NCBI GenBank assembly: GCA_038142525.1
Contig: JAYQKE010000015.1
Coordinates: 620,001 to 684,000 of the forward strand
Source of the DNA: CAJQHK01 sp038142525
Lineage (GTDB): Bacteria > Pseudomonadota > Alphaproteobacteria > Rickettsiales > UBA1997
Direction of reading: 5' to 3'
DNA length: 64,000 nt
Part shown: piece by piece, positions 48,879-59,223 of the stretch
Layout: each line of letters begins with the position of its first letter
Numbering within the stretch: the stretch's first letter is position 1
Notes under the pieces: model-generated
Told to the model about the DNA's origin: nothing
What the model saw: only the letters and a program-made list of their open reading frames with translations
Databases searched by the model: none
Translations under genes and position numbers: made by a program

Positions 48879-50132
48879 CTAACCCAATATCTCTTTAGCA
48901 AAGATTTTTCCTTCTTCAACTGCAGGTTGATCAAAAGGGTTAATTTTTAATATTTTTGCATAGAATATTGTTTCTAACATAAAGTGCATCATAATTTCTC
49001 CAAATCCAGCTTCGTTTAAATTATCAAAATTAAATCTTCTAATGGGATGATTTTTATTTTTGATAGTCTTAATAGTTGCTTCTTGATTAGCATATATTAC
49101 ATCACCTAATTTATTATTAGATAAATATTTTAAATCATTTTCTAAATAATCCGGCACTATAATTTCATTACCTTTATTTTGATTATTACCTGTTAAGAAG
49201 GTAAAAAATTTATCATTTGGACCATCAAGAAATAATTGCAAAACACTATGTTGATCAACGCTACCAAGTGCCTTTAAAGGAGTTATTCCCAAACCATTTT
49301 TACCAATAGATTCTGCCAAGAGCTGATTATACCAATAATTAAAATGATATAAACGACTTAAATAAGGCATAGAAACTTGAATATTTAGGCCATTTTTTTG
49401 ACAATTTTGTAAAAAATATACACCTTTGGCAATCAAATCAGTCTTTTTATGTAAAAAAGATTCTATCAAATTAACTGCTCCTGATAAATATTTTTTGATA
49501 TCAATATCGTAAAAGGCAGCAGGAATTAAAGCTACAGGAGTAAAGCATGAATATCTGCCGCCAATATCTTGATCATGTTCTATTATTTTTCTTTGATGTT
49601 TTTTGGCAATTTTATATAGAGGATTATTTTCTTCTTGATCTTCAGTTAAAAAATAAAGATTTTCTGATTCATTATATTTGAGGCGATTTTGATAATAATC
49701 AGTAATAAATAATGTTTGGCAAATAGTTTCAATGGTTCTGCCAGATTTGGAAATAAATAAAAAAGCCGTTTTATCAAAATCTAATATTTTTAAAAATTCA
49801 CAAAGATTATGATAATGAATATTATCAATAAAATAGATTTTATTTTGGGATTTATGATGATGAGCATCATAAAAATTATTACCACATAAAGCTTTGGCAC
49901 CAAGTGAAGAGCCGCCCATACCGCAAATTACTAAATTTTTATATTTGCTTTTAATTTCATCGGAAATATCTAAAGATTTAGCTAAATAGGATTGATAGCG
50001 ATTTGGCAAATCAAAAATACCTTTATTTTGATTTTCAGCGATAATTTCTTGTTGTAAATTATTAAAATAATCTTCCTTAAAATCAGAAAAATCTATATTA
50101 TAAAATGTCTGGTCAAAAGTAAAATTAGGCAT
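48879..50132 (-). CDS. pgi: Glucose-6-phosphate isomerase, alphaproteobacterial type
   Basis: 417 residues, shorter than the usual 550-residue Pgi but normal for this branch. It interconverts glucose-6-P and fructose-6-P, linking the island's sugar pools to glycolysis and to ManC's fructose/mannose side. SIS-fold marks: NLVICGMGGSSLGAKAL, AFLFISKSGRTIET, IGGRYSCFTPVALIPAAF, ALGSVDQHSVLQLFLDGP (catalytic His) and NPFDQPAVEEGK (catalytic region with Q and E). Its start overlaps the msbA stop by 8 bases. Confidence 0.92.
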   Translation of the reverse strand: MPNFTFDQTFYNIDFSDFKEDYFNNLQQEIIAENQNKGIFDLPNRYQSYLAKSLDISDEIKSKYKNLVICGMGGSSLGAKALCGNNFYDAHHHKSQNKIYFIDNIHYHNLCEFLKILDFDKTAFLFISKSGRTIETICQTLFITDYYQNRLKYNESENLYFLTEDQEENNPLYKIAKKHQRKIIEHDQDIGGRYSCFTPVALIPAAFYDIDIKKYLSGAVNLIESFLHKKTDLIAKGVYFLQNCQKNGLNIQVSMPYLSRLYHFNYWYNQLLAESIGKNGLGITPLKALGSVDQHSVLQLFLDGPNDKFFTFLTGNNQNKGNEIIVPDYLENDLKYLSNNKLGDVIYANQEATIKTIKNKNHPIRRFNFDNLNEAGFGEIMMHFMLETIFYAKILKINPFDQPAVEEGKIFAKEILG

Positions 50133-51930
50133 TTTGTTCTTCTTCCATTATTTCAAATTGCTTATTATATAAATTAGCATATTCACCATCTAATTTTAAC
50201 AATTCCTTATGGCTACCTTCTTCAACTATTTTACCATCCATTACTACGCAAATTTTATCGGCATGCATAATGGTTGATAGGCGATGAGCAATTACTATAG
50301 TAGTTTTACCCTTCATTAATTTATTTAAAGCATTTTTAATAAGATTTTCTGAGATAGGATCGAGGGCTGAAGTTGCTTCATCAAGCAGTAAAATTGGCGC
50401 ATTATATAAAATTGCTCTGGCAATGGCAATTCTTTGTCTCTGACCTCCTGATAAAACTACACCATTTTGACCAATTTCTGTTTCATATTTTTTTGGTAAT
50501 TCAGAAATAAATTCATCAGCTTCTGCCATTTTTGCTGCTTCTATGATTTCTTCTTCGGTAGCATCTTCTTTACCATAGCGAATATTTTCAATAACCGTAT
50601 CATCAAAAAGCATAACTTCTTGATTAACAACGGACATTGAAGATCTAAGAGAATCTAAGGTTAAATCTTTTAAATTATGTTCATCAAGGGTAATCGTACC
50701 TTTTTTGGGTCATAAAATCTAAGAATCATATTCATAATTGTTGATTTTCCTCCTCCAGATGGGCCAACTAAAGCCACAACTTTTCCTGATTCGATATTTA
50801 GATTTAAGCCATTTAGTGCAGATTTTTCTTCAATATAATTAAAATAAACATCTTTAAATTCTATTTTACCTTTGATCATATTAATTTCTTTGGCACTTTT
50901 TTTATTTTTCATTTTTGGTTTTTGATCAATAGTTTCAAAATATCTTTCAGTAGCGCCAAGACCTAGCTGAATACCAGAATTCATCCCTGAAACTGATTTT
51001 AGTGGTTTATAAGCCATCATCATGGCAGTAAAAAAAGAAAAAAATGCGCCTGGTGTCGTAGTGCCATTCATCACCTGAAAACCGCCATACCATATAACGG
51101 CAAAGAATTCCAATACCTCCTAACATTTCAACAAAAGGTGAAGAAATTAATGATAATCTAGATATTTTTTTAGCCAATTTAGTCATATGATCTATAATTT
51201 TACCCATCCTTTTTACTTCAAATTTTTCACAATTATAAGATTTAACTAATTTGCCATATTGTAAAGAATCATCCATTTGTGAGAGGAATTTTTGAGCAGC
51301 AGCTTGATCACCAAAAGATAAATGTCGTAATTTTTTACCAATTTTATATACAGGATAAATTGCCAAAGGAAAACCAATAAAAGCAATTAAAGCAAGTTCT
51401 AAGCTTTGATAAAACATTACTCCAATTAAAACAATTAAAGTAACCAACTGCTTGAAAAAACCATTAACAGCAACCGATATACCACCTGTAATTCTGGCAA
51501 TATCCATCATAATTCTTGCAATCATATTACCTGATGAAGTGCTATTGAGAGCTGAAATGTCGGAATAAATATAATGTTGATATAATTCTTTTCTAAGATC
51601 TGCCGTAATAAAAATATTAATATAATTCATTAATAACATCTGAAAATAGGTTGCCATTGCCTTAATAACAGTAATTCCCATAATAATCACAGGAATTATT
51701 ACTAAAACCCCAGTATTTTTATTGACAAAAACCTCGTCAAGAGCTGGTTTGACCAAATAAGCATGAGCACCAGTTGTTCCAGCAACTACAAACATCAGAA
51801 GGATAGATAGGAAAAATTTAAATTTATAAGGAAAGACATATGTTTTAAATAATCTTTTAGTTAGATATAAATTATCCTTATAATTTAGTTTTTGAGATGT
51901 TTTATTATTACTTTTTGATGATTTTGTCAT
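50125..51930 (-). CDS. msbA: Lipid A export ABC transporter MsbA-like (two frameshifts)
   Basis: About 600 residues: a six-helix transmembrane domain and an ATPase. The N-terminal part shows SILLMFVVAGTTGAHAYLVKPALDEVF, typical of MsbA. The frame shifts at about 51106-51109 (one extra A in the message) and again in the A6 run (50701-50706 on the plus strand, one A missing). Between and after these are VALVGPSGGGKSTI (Walker A), VVNQEVMLFDDTV (Q-loop), VVLSGGQRQRIAIARAI (signature), LLLDEATSALD (Walker B) and IVIAHRLSTI (H-loop). It flips lipid A or another lipid-linked glycan. Its place next to the glycan island suits either job. Confidence 0.88.
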
Positions 51931-52020
51931 TTATATAGCTGAATTTTTTAAATCAAGGCTTGATGATATTGTTTATTCTAAATTTTTCAAATTATTTTTG
52001 GGAAATGGCATAGTAGTCAA

Positions 52021-52078
52021 TTAAGGAACCTCTGAAAAACTAAAAATTCCAATTTTTAGTTTTTCAGAGGTTCCTTAA
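52021..52078. repeat. Perfect 58-bp palindromic element, family A copy 2
   Basis: Two perfectly complementary 28-base arms (52021-52048, 52051-52078) flank just two bases (CC). Core AGGAACCTCTGAAAAACTAA with an AAATT end. The same core forms the arms at 22853-22935 and the half-element at 63531-63557. It lies in the 192-bp gap between the tauE-like stop and msbA start. It may act as a terminator, but no T run leaves the outer ends of the stem. Confidence 0.85.
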
Positions 52079-52122
52079 GTTAAGCTTACATTTACTTGGC
52101 TATATATGCTTTGTTTAATATT

Positions 52123-53055
52123 CTATATTATTTCTATATTATATAGGCTGCTCGGTTCTAGGAATAATTGTGAAAACATTTTAAAACAAACTAATAAGAT
52201 CATGATGGCTAATAATAATTTTAAACTATCACTATCCATATTCTGGGCTTTTCTAATGCCAAATTGAACACCAATTACTGACCCTATAATCATTATAGAT
52301 GCTAATATTACATCAACAGTGTTATTAACAATCGATTGCATCATAGTTACTCCAATTGCAATAAATACAATTTGAAATAATGAGGTTCCAGTTATAACCC
52401 TATGAGGCATTTTTAGGATATAAATCATGGCGGGTATGATAATAAAACCTCCGCCAATACCCATTAATGATACTAAAGATCCAGCAAATATACCGATAAT
52501 AATTGGTATTATTATACTTATCTCAACATTTGATTTAGGAAAATAGACTTTAAATGGTAGTTGATTTAGTTTTTTACTAAATTTTATGAATGATTTGGTC
52601 TTTTTTCGTTTATTTCTGGTTTCTATTTCATATTTTTCTTTGAGGATGGTTTTTATATTGTCAATTGCCATGGCAAAACCAATAAAACCAAGAAAAATAA
52701 CATAAATTATTGAGATGAAGACATCAGATTGTCCTAAACTTTGCAAGAATCTAAAGATAACAATCCCAATGATCGAGCCAAAAATACCACCAAATATCAA
52801 CACTGACCCCATTTTAAAATCAACATTTCTTTGTTTAGCGTGTGACATTAGTCCAGCAATAGATGAGGCTGTAATTTGATTTGCAGAAGTGGAAACGGCA
52901 ACTAAGGGAGGAATTCCCATAAATATTAGAAGGGGAGTCGCAATAAAACCCCCGCCAATGCCAAACATTCCAGATAATATACCAGTAATAAAACCAAGAG
53001 ATAATATTAATAATATATTAATTGGAATTTCAGCAATAGGGAGATATATCTGCAA
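52123..53055 (-). CDS. TauE/SafE-family anion exporter
   Basis: 310 residues, about eight membrane helices in two homologous halves. Each half has the family's glycine-rich turn: GMFGIGGGFIATPLLIFMG near residue 30 and SLMGIGGGFIIIPAMIYILK near residue 205. A charged cytoplasmic loop lies at about 145-170 (KEKYEIETRNKRKKTKSF). Family members move sulfite, sulfoacetate or similar small organic anions, but the substrate here is not known. The start seems to be TTG at 53055, 2 bases after the stop of a small upstream frame, so translational coupling is likely. Confidence 0.85.
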   Translation of the reverse strand: MQIYLPIAEIPINILLILSLGFITGILSGMFGIGGGFIATPLLIFMGIPPLVAVSTSANQITASSIAGLMSHAKQRNVDFKMGSVLIFGGIFGSIIGIVIFRFLQSLGQSDVFISIIYVIFLGFIGFAMAIDNIKTILKEKYEIETRNKRKKTKSFIKFSKKLNQLPFKVYFPKSNVEISIIIPIIIGIFAGSLVSLMGIGGGFIIIPAMIYILKMPHRVITGTSLFQIVFIAIGVTMMQSIVNNTVDVILASIMIIGSVIGVQFGIRKAQNMDSDSLKLLLAIMILLVCFKMFSQLFLEPSSLYNIEII

Positions 53056-53057
53056 TG

Positions 53058-53219
53058 CTATTTTTCTAGTGTGATTTTAAGAGAATTTTCAAATTTATAT
53101 TCTTGAGAAAATTCTTTAGAAAAATCTTTTTTAATTTCTTCTGTTAATAATAAAATATTGTCCATCAAATCAATGAATTTTTGATATGAACCAGTATTAT
53201 TTTTTTTGTTATTTTCCAT
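53058..53219 (-). CDS. Small 53-residue charged protein upstream of tauE-like gene
   Basis: ATG at 53219 to TAG at 53058. It begins MENNKKNNTGSYQKFIDLMD and continues as an acidic/basic amphipathic helix (ILLLTEEIKKDFSKEFSQEY). No family recognised. It lies just before the TTG of the exporter and would be translated in the same message. The charge pattern looks like a soluble helical protein rather than noise, but there is no clear ribosome binding site. Confidence 0.45.
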   Translation of the reverse strand: MENNKKNNTGSYQKFIDLMDNILLLTEEIKKDFSKEFSQEYKFENSLKITLEK

Positions 53220-53245
53220 TTATAAATTAATTATAAAATAAGCTA

Positions 53246-53274
53246 TTGTTAATAAATCCAATATATTTTATTAT
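53246..53274 (+). promoter_or_regulatory. Possible sigma-70 promoter upstream of dnaX
   Basis: TTGTTA, a 17-base spacer and TATTAT read toward dnaX, 87 bases before its ATG. The region is so AT-rich that such matches arise by chance, so the call is weak. Confidence 0.25.
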
Positions 53275-53361
53275 TAGATTAACAAATAATATCTTATTTT
53301 AAGTTAAAAATACTAACACTCTAATTCTAAGGGATAATTTTTGTAAGTCAATGGTAAAATC

Positions 53362-54590
53362 ATGTCATATCAGGTATTAGCGAGGAAATATAGACCAAAT
53401 ATTCTATCAGAATTAGTGGGTCAGGAAGTATTGGTACAAACATTATTATCATCTATTAAACAGGGCAAAATAGCTCATGCTTTTATTTTGAGTGGTATTC
53501 GTGGTGTTGGTAAAACAACAACTGCTAGAATTATTGCTAAAGCTCTAAATTGTATTGGTGAGGATGGTAAATTACAGGAAGCTTCCAATCCCTGTGGAAA
53601 ATGTCATAATTGTCTTGCTATTGCTGATTCTAAATTTCCTGATGTTATTGAAATGGATCGGCTTCAAAGACGGGCGTTGACGATATTAGGGAAATAATTG
53701 ATAATATTTCATATGCAACATCTATTGGTCGTTATAAGGTATATATTATTGATGAAGTCCATATGCTCAGTAATAATGCTTTCAATGCTCTTCTTAAAAC
53801 CTTAGAAGAGCCACCTGCTCATGTAAAATTTATTTTTGCAACAACAGAAATAAAAAAAATTCCTATTACTATTATTTCTCGTTGTCAAAGATTTGATCTA
53901 AAAAGACTGACAATTGATGATATAACATCCCATCTCAAAAAAATTTTACAAAAAGAATCTTTTGAAGTTGAAGAAAAGGCTTTAAATTTAATGGCAAATT
54001 TATCTGAAGGATCTATGCGAGATTCCCTTTCTCTTCTAGATCAAGCCTTGTCATATAATAATTATCAAAAATTACTTACTACTGAGAAATTTGAGGAAAT
54101 GGTTGGGTTGGTTGATAAAATTGAGCTGATCGATTTTGTTGAAATCCTTCTCAAGGGTGAAGTAGAAAATGTAATTAATATTTTTAATGATTTTTATGAT
54201 AAATCTATTGATATTACCTCCTTTGCTAATGAGTTATTAGAAGTAATTCATGATATAACCTTAATCAAAACCATTAAAGATTATAAAATTTCTAACATAT
54301 CTGATATTTGTTATAATAAAATGCAAGATATTGCCAATAATGTCTCTGTAGCTTCTTTGGCTAGGATTTGGCAAATGCTTTTAAAAGGTATAAATGAGTT
54401 GAAAAATTCACCAAATTATAAAATATCTTTTGAGATGATTTTAATTAGAATTTGTTACATGTCTAATATTCCTAATTTTGAACAAATACTTGTTGATAAT
54501 AACAAAAATAACGCTCAAAATAGCAACATAGGATCTACTCTTGCTGGAGAGGTTCTAAGAAATTTTCCTGAATCCAAAATTATAGACTAA
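53362..54590 (+). CDS. dnaX: DNA polymerase III subunit gamma/tau DnaX, short form (one frameshift)
   Basis: About 410 residues after repair. Clamp-loader ATPase. The ATG at 53362 gives YQVLARKYRPNILSELVGQE, then SGIRGVGKTTTARIIAKALN (Walker A), zinc cysteines in NPCGKCHNC, IIDEVHMLSNNAFNALLKTL (DExH), and FIFATTEIKKIPITIISRCQRF with the sensor region. The frame breaks at 53658/53659, where one G is missing: EMD then AASKTGVDDIREII. The protein ends at EVLRNFPESKIID, which looks like the usual DnaX end (LxxFPGAxI). Nearly all the region between clamp-loader domain III and this tip, normally 100 or more residues, is absent, so it is gamma-like. The next gene starts two bases later. Confidence 0.88.
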
Positions 54591-54591
54591 A

Positions 54592-55638
54592 ATGACTGAT
54601 AAAAAAACAAAAATTCTTTGTGCAGAAGATGAAGTTGATATTAGAGAAAATATAGTTGAGATCTTGCAAGATGAAGGTTTTGACGTGATAGCGACTTCTG
54701 ATGGCGCTGAAGCTCTTGAAATTTTAGAGAAAAGTCAAGATATAGATTTGGTTGTTTCAGACATTATGATGCCGAATCTCAGTGGTTTGGAATTATTGTC
54801 TAAATTTAGGAAAAGTGAATCTAAATGTAGAAATGTACCATTTATTTTATTAACGGCCCTTTCAACAAAAGATGATCTTATTAAAGGTAGTAAAATGGGT
54901 GCCAATGATTATATCGTTAAGCCAATAGATTTTGATATTTTAATTGCTAAAATTAATGAAAAAATATCTAATGCTAATATAGTTCAAAATCAATTTGATC
55001 ACAAGATCAAAAATATTACTGACCAAATTTCTAATATTCTACCAAATAATATCATAGAAAATGTTAAGATTATTAACCATCTTTCTGAGATTTTAAAAAC
55101 TGAACCATATGGCCCCCTTCCTCATAATAAATATTTAACTGATATCAATAGAATACATAGTTCATCTTTAAAATTAACCGCTTTAATTAATAATTATTTA
55201 GAAACTGGACATATTGTTAATATCATAGATGAAAATGAAGAGATACATGACCCCGTCGCATTGTTAAACAATATTATTTCTGGATTAAGTCCAAAATTAA
55301 AAGAATATATAGATATTAATATAGATGATAAGACTGTAATTCCTAAAGTAAAAATTAACCCTAATATTATAGTTGAATCTATCAAAAAGACCCTTTCTGT
55401 TTTTTTAAAAACTCACTTAGTTAATATTGATATTAATATTATATTTGATTATTTGGATAGGGTAGTCTTTGTTTTAACAATCAGAGATTATATAGAAAAA
55501 GATGATATTAGCAAAATTATAGAGGAAAAAGGAATTCCTCAGAAATTGAGAGATTCTGAATATGATTTTGATGTTATATTTAATAATGGTGAATTTTCTG
55601 CATTAATTTTTATCCCAGCATTTAAAATTGTAGAATAA
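54592..55638 (+). CDS. Response regulator receiver fused to a degenerate histidine-kinase-like domain
   Basis: 348 residues. Residues 1-125 are a complete receiver: acidic pair in ILCAEDEVD, phospho-acceptor Asp in LVVSDIMMPNLSG, Thr in FILLTALS, Lys in DYIVKPID. After a short linker, residues about 150-200 resemble a kinase dimerisation helix pair: IINHLSEILKTEPYGPLPHN, then LTALINNYLE. In real kinases this reads SHELRTPLNAIIGFSEIL; here N stands in place of the His. The remaining 130 residues look like a worn ATPase domain with no N or G boxes, ending GEFSALIFIPAF. It may be a phospho-relay adapter or pseudo-kinase. The partner is unknown. Confidence 0.75.
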   Translation: MTDKKTKILCAEDEVDIRENIVEILQDEGFDVIATSDGAEALEILEKSQDIDLVVSDIMMPNLSGLELLSKFRKSESKCRNVPFILLTALSTKDDLIKGSKMGANDYIVKPIDFDILIAKINEKISNANIVQNQFDHKIKNITDQISNILPNNIIENVKIINHLSEILKTEPYGPLPHNKYLTDINRIHSSSLKLTALINNYLETGHIVNIIDENEEIHDPVALLNNIISGLSPKLKEYIDINIDDKTVIPKVKINPNIIVESIKKTLSVFLKTHLVNIDINIIFDYLDRVVFVLTIRDYIEKDDISKIIEEKGIPQKLRDSEYDFDVIFNNGEFSALIFIPAFKIVE

Positions 55639-55646
55639 ACATAATC

Positions 55647-58408
55647 TTGAAGGCAAAACCAATTATATCATTTATCATTAAAATTTTCTTTTTGCTTTTT
55701 CTGTTATTTTTTATTTCTGCTTCCTATTTCATTCTATTAATTACTACTGAGCAAAAATCCTTTCCATTTTTAACAAATAAAGTCGAATCTGAGATAAAAC
55801 AATATCTCGAGCAACATGATGATATTAGAATAAAAAATATTCGAATTAAGCAAAAAAACTTTAATATCATTGCTCATTTTGATCAAATTAATTTAACTTA
55901 TTCTAAAATATTTGTTGATATACCGACAGCTAAATTATCTTTTTCAATTTTTGATTTAATTTTATTTCAGACTTCTATAAAGGAAATGGATATTGATTTG
56001 GCAAATGTTAAATATCATTCCTACTTATCTGATAAAAGTGATGATAATTTTAATTTTAAGCTAAATGATATTTTGCCAGAAATTCTCAGTAGTAATTTAA
56101 AAAAGGCAAAAATAAATAGATTAAATCTAAAATTACTAAATGAGGGGAAAATTTATCATGATATAAAAATTAATGATGCAGCATTAAAAATTAGTAATGA
56201 GAGATCTTTTTTGTCCGCTAAAATAAAATTTAAAAATAAGAATCTTACTTTAAAAAATAGATGCTATATTGATCTTCTTTGCAATTTGTAATATTAATAT
56301 CTCTAAATTTGACCCCTCTTTAATTTCCAATTTCTATTCTATTCCGCTTGATATATCTGGCATAAGGGCAAAAATATCTAGCAATATTACTATTATTTCT
56401 AATGATAAATCGGATAATATTTCTTTTATTTTTAATAGCGATAAAGGAGTGATAAATGATCGTAGGATTTTCTCAGATAGGGTGCAATTTGATGATTTAA
56501 GAATTTATGGTGATTATAATTTAGATCAAAAATCTTTAAAAATCACAGATTTTAATCTAAAATTTGATAATGATATTACTTTCTCCGGCAATCTAAATAT
56601 TCAAAATGTTTTTAAACCTAAATTTAATGTTAATTTATCTTTAGATAATTTAACTAGAAAAGATACGTCAAAATTATGGCCAATAATTATTCCAGAAGAT
56701 GATAATATCAAAAAATGGGTTTTAAAACATATGAAATCTTTTGATATAGAAAAGTCGAATATATTTATGCAATTTGATCAAGGGAATATGGTCGATATTG
56801 ATGCGAAATTTAATTTTAAAAAATGCGGCAATTTTATATGATAGATATTTTCCTACAATTTATGATGCTTCTGGAAGGGCGCATTTTGACAATAAGTCAA
56901 TGAAGATTGAGATAGATAAGGGAAATGTTTTAAAAAGTAAAATTAAAAATGCTACAATCATCATTGCAGATTTTTTTAAAAAAACACTTATATTAGAAAT
57001 TAAAAGTAAAGTTATCGGCAGGGCTGAAGATTTGTTAAAACATATAAATTATAAATCAGATTTTGCTCGAAATATTGGTAATTATGTTAATGGCTTTTCC
57101 AATAGCTACATTGATTTAGCAATACCAATTGAGCAAAAATTAAATTTAAAAGATATTTATCTACAAATTCATTCAAGAGTTAGAAATATTAATAATAATT
57201 ATTTAGGTAAAAATTCTGATTTACATATTGATGTTACCAAGGATGTTAATTCAGATGTATTTTCTAGTAAAATTAACCTTACTGGTTCTAATATTAATTT
57301 TGCGCCATTATCAATAGCAAAAAACAAAAATATTAAGTCCCAATTATCTTTTGATATAGAGTCTAAAAATAATTTATTAAAATTTGATAATTTAAAATTT
57401 AATTTATTACAAGATAATTTAATTACAGGATCCTTCTTATTTAATTTAGACTATAAGAGTGTTCAAAATATCAATCTTAAACATCTAGATTTCGGGTTAT
57501 CTTATAATTCTGATTACAAAAATTCTACTAGAGAATTAATTCTAAATGCTAAAAAAATTGATTTGAATAAACTTAAATCAATTATTACTTCTAGTAATAG
57601 CGATCATAAAAAATATGATATCAATAATGTAGAAATTATTTTGGATGATTTAATATTGGTCAATGATATTAAATTTCATGATGTTGATATTAATCTTCAT
57701 TGTAATAAATCATTATGTATTAATAGCTTTATTGAGGTAAAAAAAGATAATAAGGAAATTGTAAATATTGATTTTAAACCTTATCCCATTAAACAGATAA
57801 CCAAAATTTCTGGCAAAATATCAGATATATCCTCTGTAGTTAGGGGTTTTGATATTTATGATAAAATATTAGAGGGGGATTTAGCTATTGAAGCTGAAAT
57901 AAAAATGGATGATCAGGATGCAATAATATCTGGTGAAGCTTATAATAAAAAGGAATATCAGATATTGAAGGGCGAGATGGTAGAAAAAATATCAAAAGAT
58001 GATTTTTTTTCTAAGATTAGAGATAAATTAGCACTTGAAGATAAAGTTAGATTTGACGATTTGCATTCTGAATTTAATATTAGGGATGGCGTGTTAGAGT
58101 TAGAGAAATTTATTATTAGCAATAATTATTTAGGTATTACTGCTAAAGGAGATATTAATATTATTGCTGGTAAGGTTGATATTAAAGGTTTGGTTGTTCC
58201 AGGATATTTAATTAATAGATTATTTGGTATAGGAGATTTACCGATTATTAAATATTTTTCTCCTCTATTGGTTGGAGAAGAAGGTGGTGGCATATTTGCT
58301 GGAAGTTATAAATTAGAAAAAAACCCAGATATTGATAATAAATTAAGATTTCAACTAAATAAAAGTTCAATTTTTGCACCGGGTGCTATTCGTAATTTTT
58401 TTAATTGA
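55647..58408 (+). CDS. YhdP-type AsmA-like protein (two frameshifts)
   Basis: About 920 residues: an N-terminal anchor (ISFIIKIFFLLFLLFFISAS) and a very long periplasmic beta-rich stretch. Near the end GYLINRLFGIGDLPIIKYFS, LLVGEEGGGIFAGSYKLE and SIFAPGAIRNFF match the YhdP/DUF3971 tail. YhdP-like proteins carry phospholipid between membranes. Frame changes occur around 56255-56300 (one extra base, not resolved) and in the A6 run at 56818-56823 (one extra A). The text of the protein reads through well after correction. It is the second AsmA-type gene in the window; the first is at 7805. Confidence 0.8.
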
Positions 58409-58548
58409 CCCAGAAAAATATTTTTAATTTGATTATAATTTGAATTATATTATATTTAGTAATGCCAAGTTTCGTCTTAAAATAGAAAATATAGCAAGAT
58501 ATTTTTAGATAAAAATGGTAAAAAATGAGAGATAATAAAGTAAAATAA

Positions 58549-59223
58549 ATGAAAACAGCAATTATAATTTTTCCAGGTTCTAACTGTGATAAGGACGGTA
58601 TTGATGGGCTGAAGAAAATTAGTAATAATATACAGCAAATTTGGCATAAGGAAACAAAATTAGATGATGATTTGGATTTAATTTTAGTGCCGGGTGGTTT
58701 TTCTTACGGTGATTATCTTAGAAGTGGTGGAATTGCTGCTAATTCTAATATTATGCCTGAAATTATTCGTTTGGCAAATAAGGGTGTAAAAGTAATTGGT
58801 ATTTGTAATGGTTTTCAGATTCTAACTGAAGCTGGATTATTAGATGGTGCTTTAATGAGAAATATCAAGGCAAAATTTATCTGTCAAAAGGTTTATCTAT
58901 CTTGTCAAAATAAGAATACTATTTTTACTAATCAAATTAATAAAATTATTCAAATTCCAATTGCCCATATGGATGGTAATTATTATTGCTCTGATGATAT
59001 TTTAAAAAATCTTCAGGATAATAATCAAATTGCTTTTAAATATTGTGGTAAAAATGCTGAAATTGAAGAAGATTTCAATCCTAATGGTTCAAAAGAAAAT
59101 ATTGCCGGAATTTTTAATAAAAATAAAAATGTGCTTGGTATGATGCCTCATCCTGAAAGAGCGATTGATAAGGATGTTAATGGTCTTGATGGTCTTTTAT
59201 TATTTAATTCTTTACTAAATTAG
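58549..59223 (+). CDS. purQ: Phosphoribosylformylglycinamidine synthase glutaminase subunit PurQ
   Basis: 224 residues. The ammonia-making partner of PurL and PurS in purine synthesis. IIIFPGSNCDKD at the start, LVPGGFSYGDYLRSGGIAA (oxyanion region), VIGICNGFQILTEAGLL with the catalytic Cys near residue 86, IAHMDGNYYC and MMPHPERAID with the catalytic His and Glu. No purS or purL is in the window. pyrG starts immediately after the TAG. The 140-bp gap upstream contains a faint third match to the sigma-gene repeat. Confidence 0.95.
   Translation: MKTAIIIFPGSNCDKDGIDGLKKISNNIQQIWHKETKLDDDLDLILVPGGFSYGDYLRSGGIAANSNIMPEIIRLANKGVKVIGICNGFQILTEAGLLDGALMRNIKAKFICQKVYLSCQNKNTIFTNQINKIIQIPIAHMDGNYYCSDDILKNLQDNNQIAFKYCGKNAEIEEDFNPNGSKENIAGIFNKNKNVLGMMPHPERAIDKDVNGLDGLLLFNSLLN

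Noticed and set aside
53640..53700. Programmed ribosomal frameshift in dnaX
   Set aside because: The break is inside the ATPase domain at a spot without a slippery heptamer, and frameshifting there would be needed for any active product. E. coli-type programmed shifting occurs near the tau domain. A missing G is simpler.
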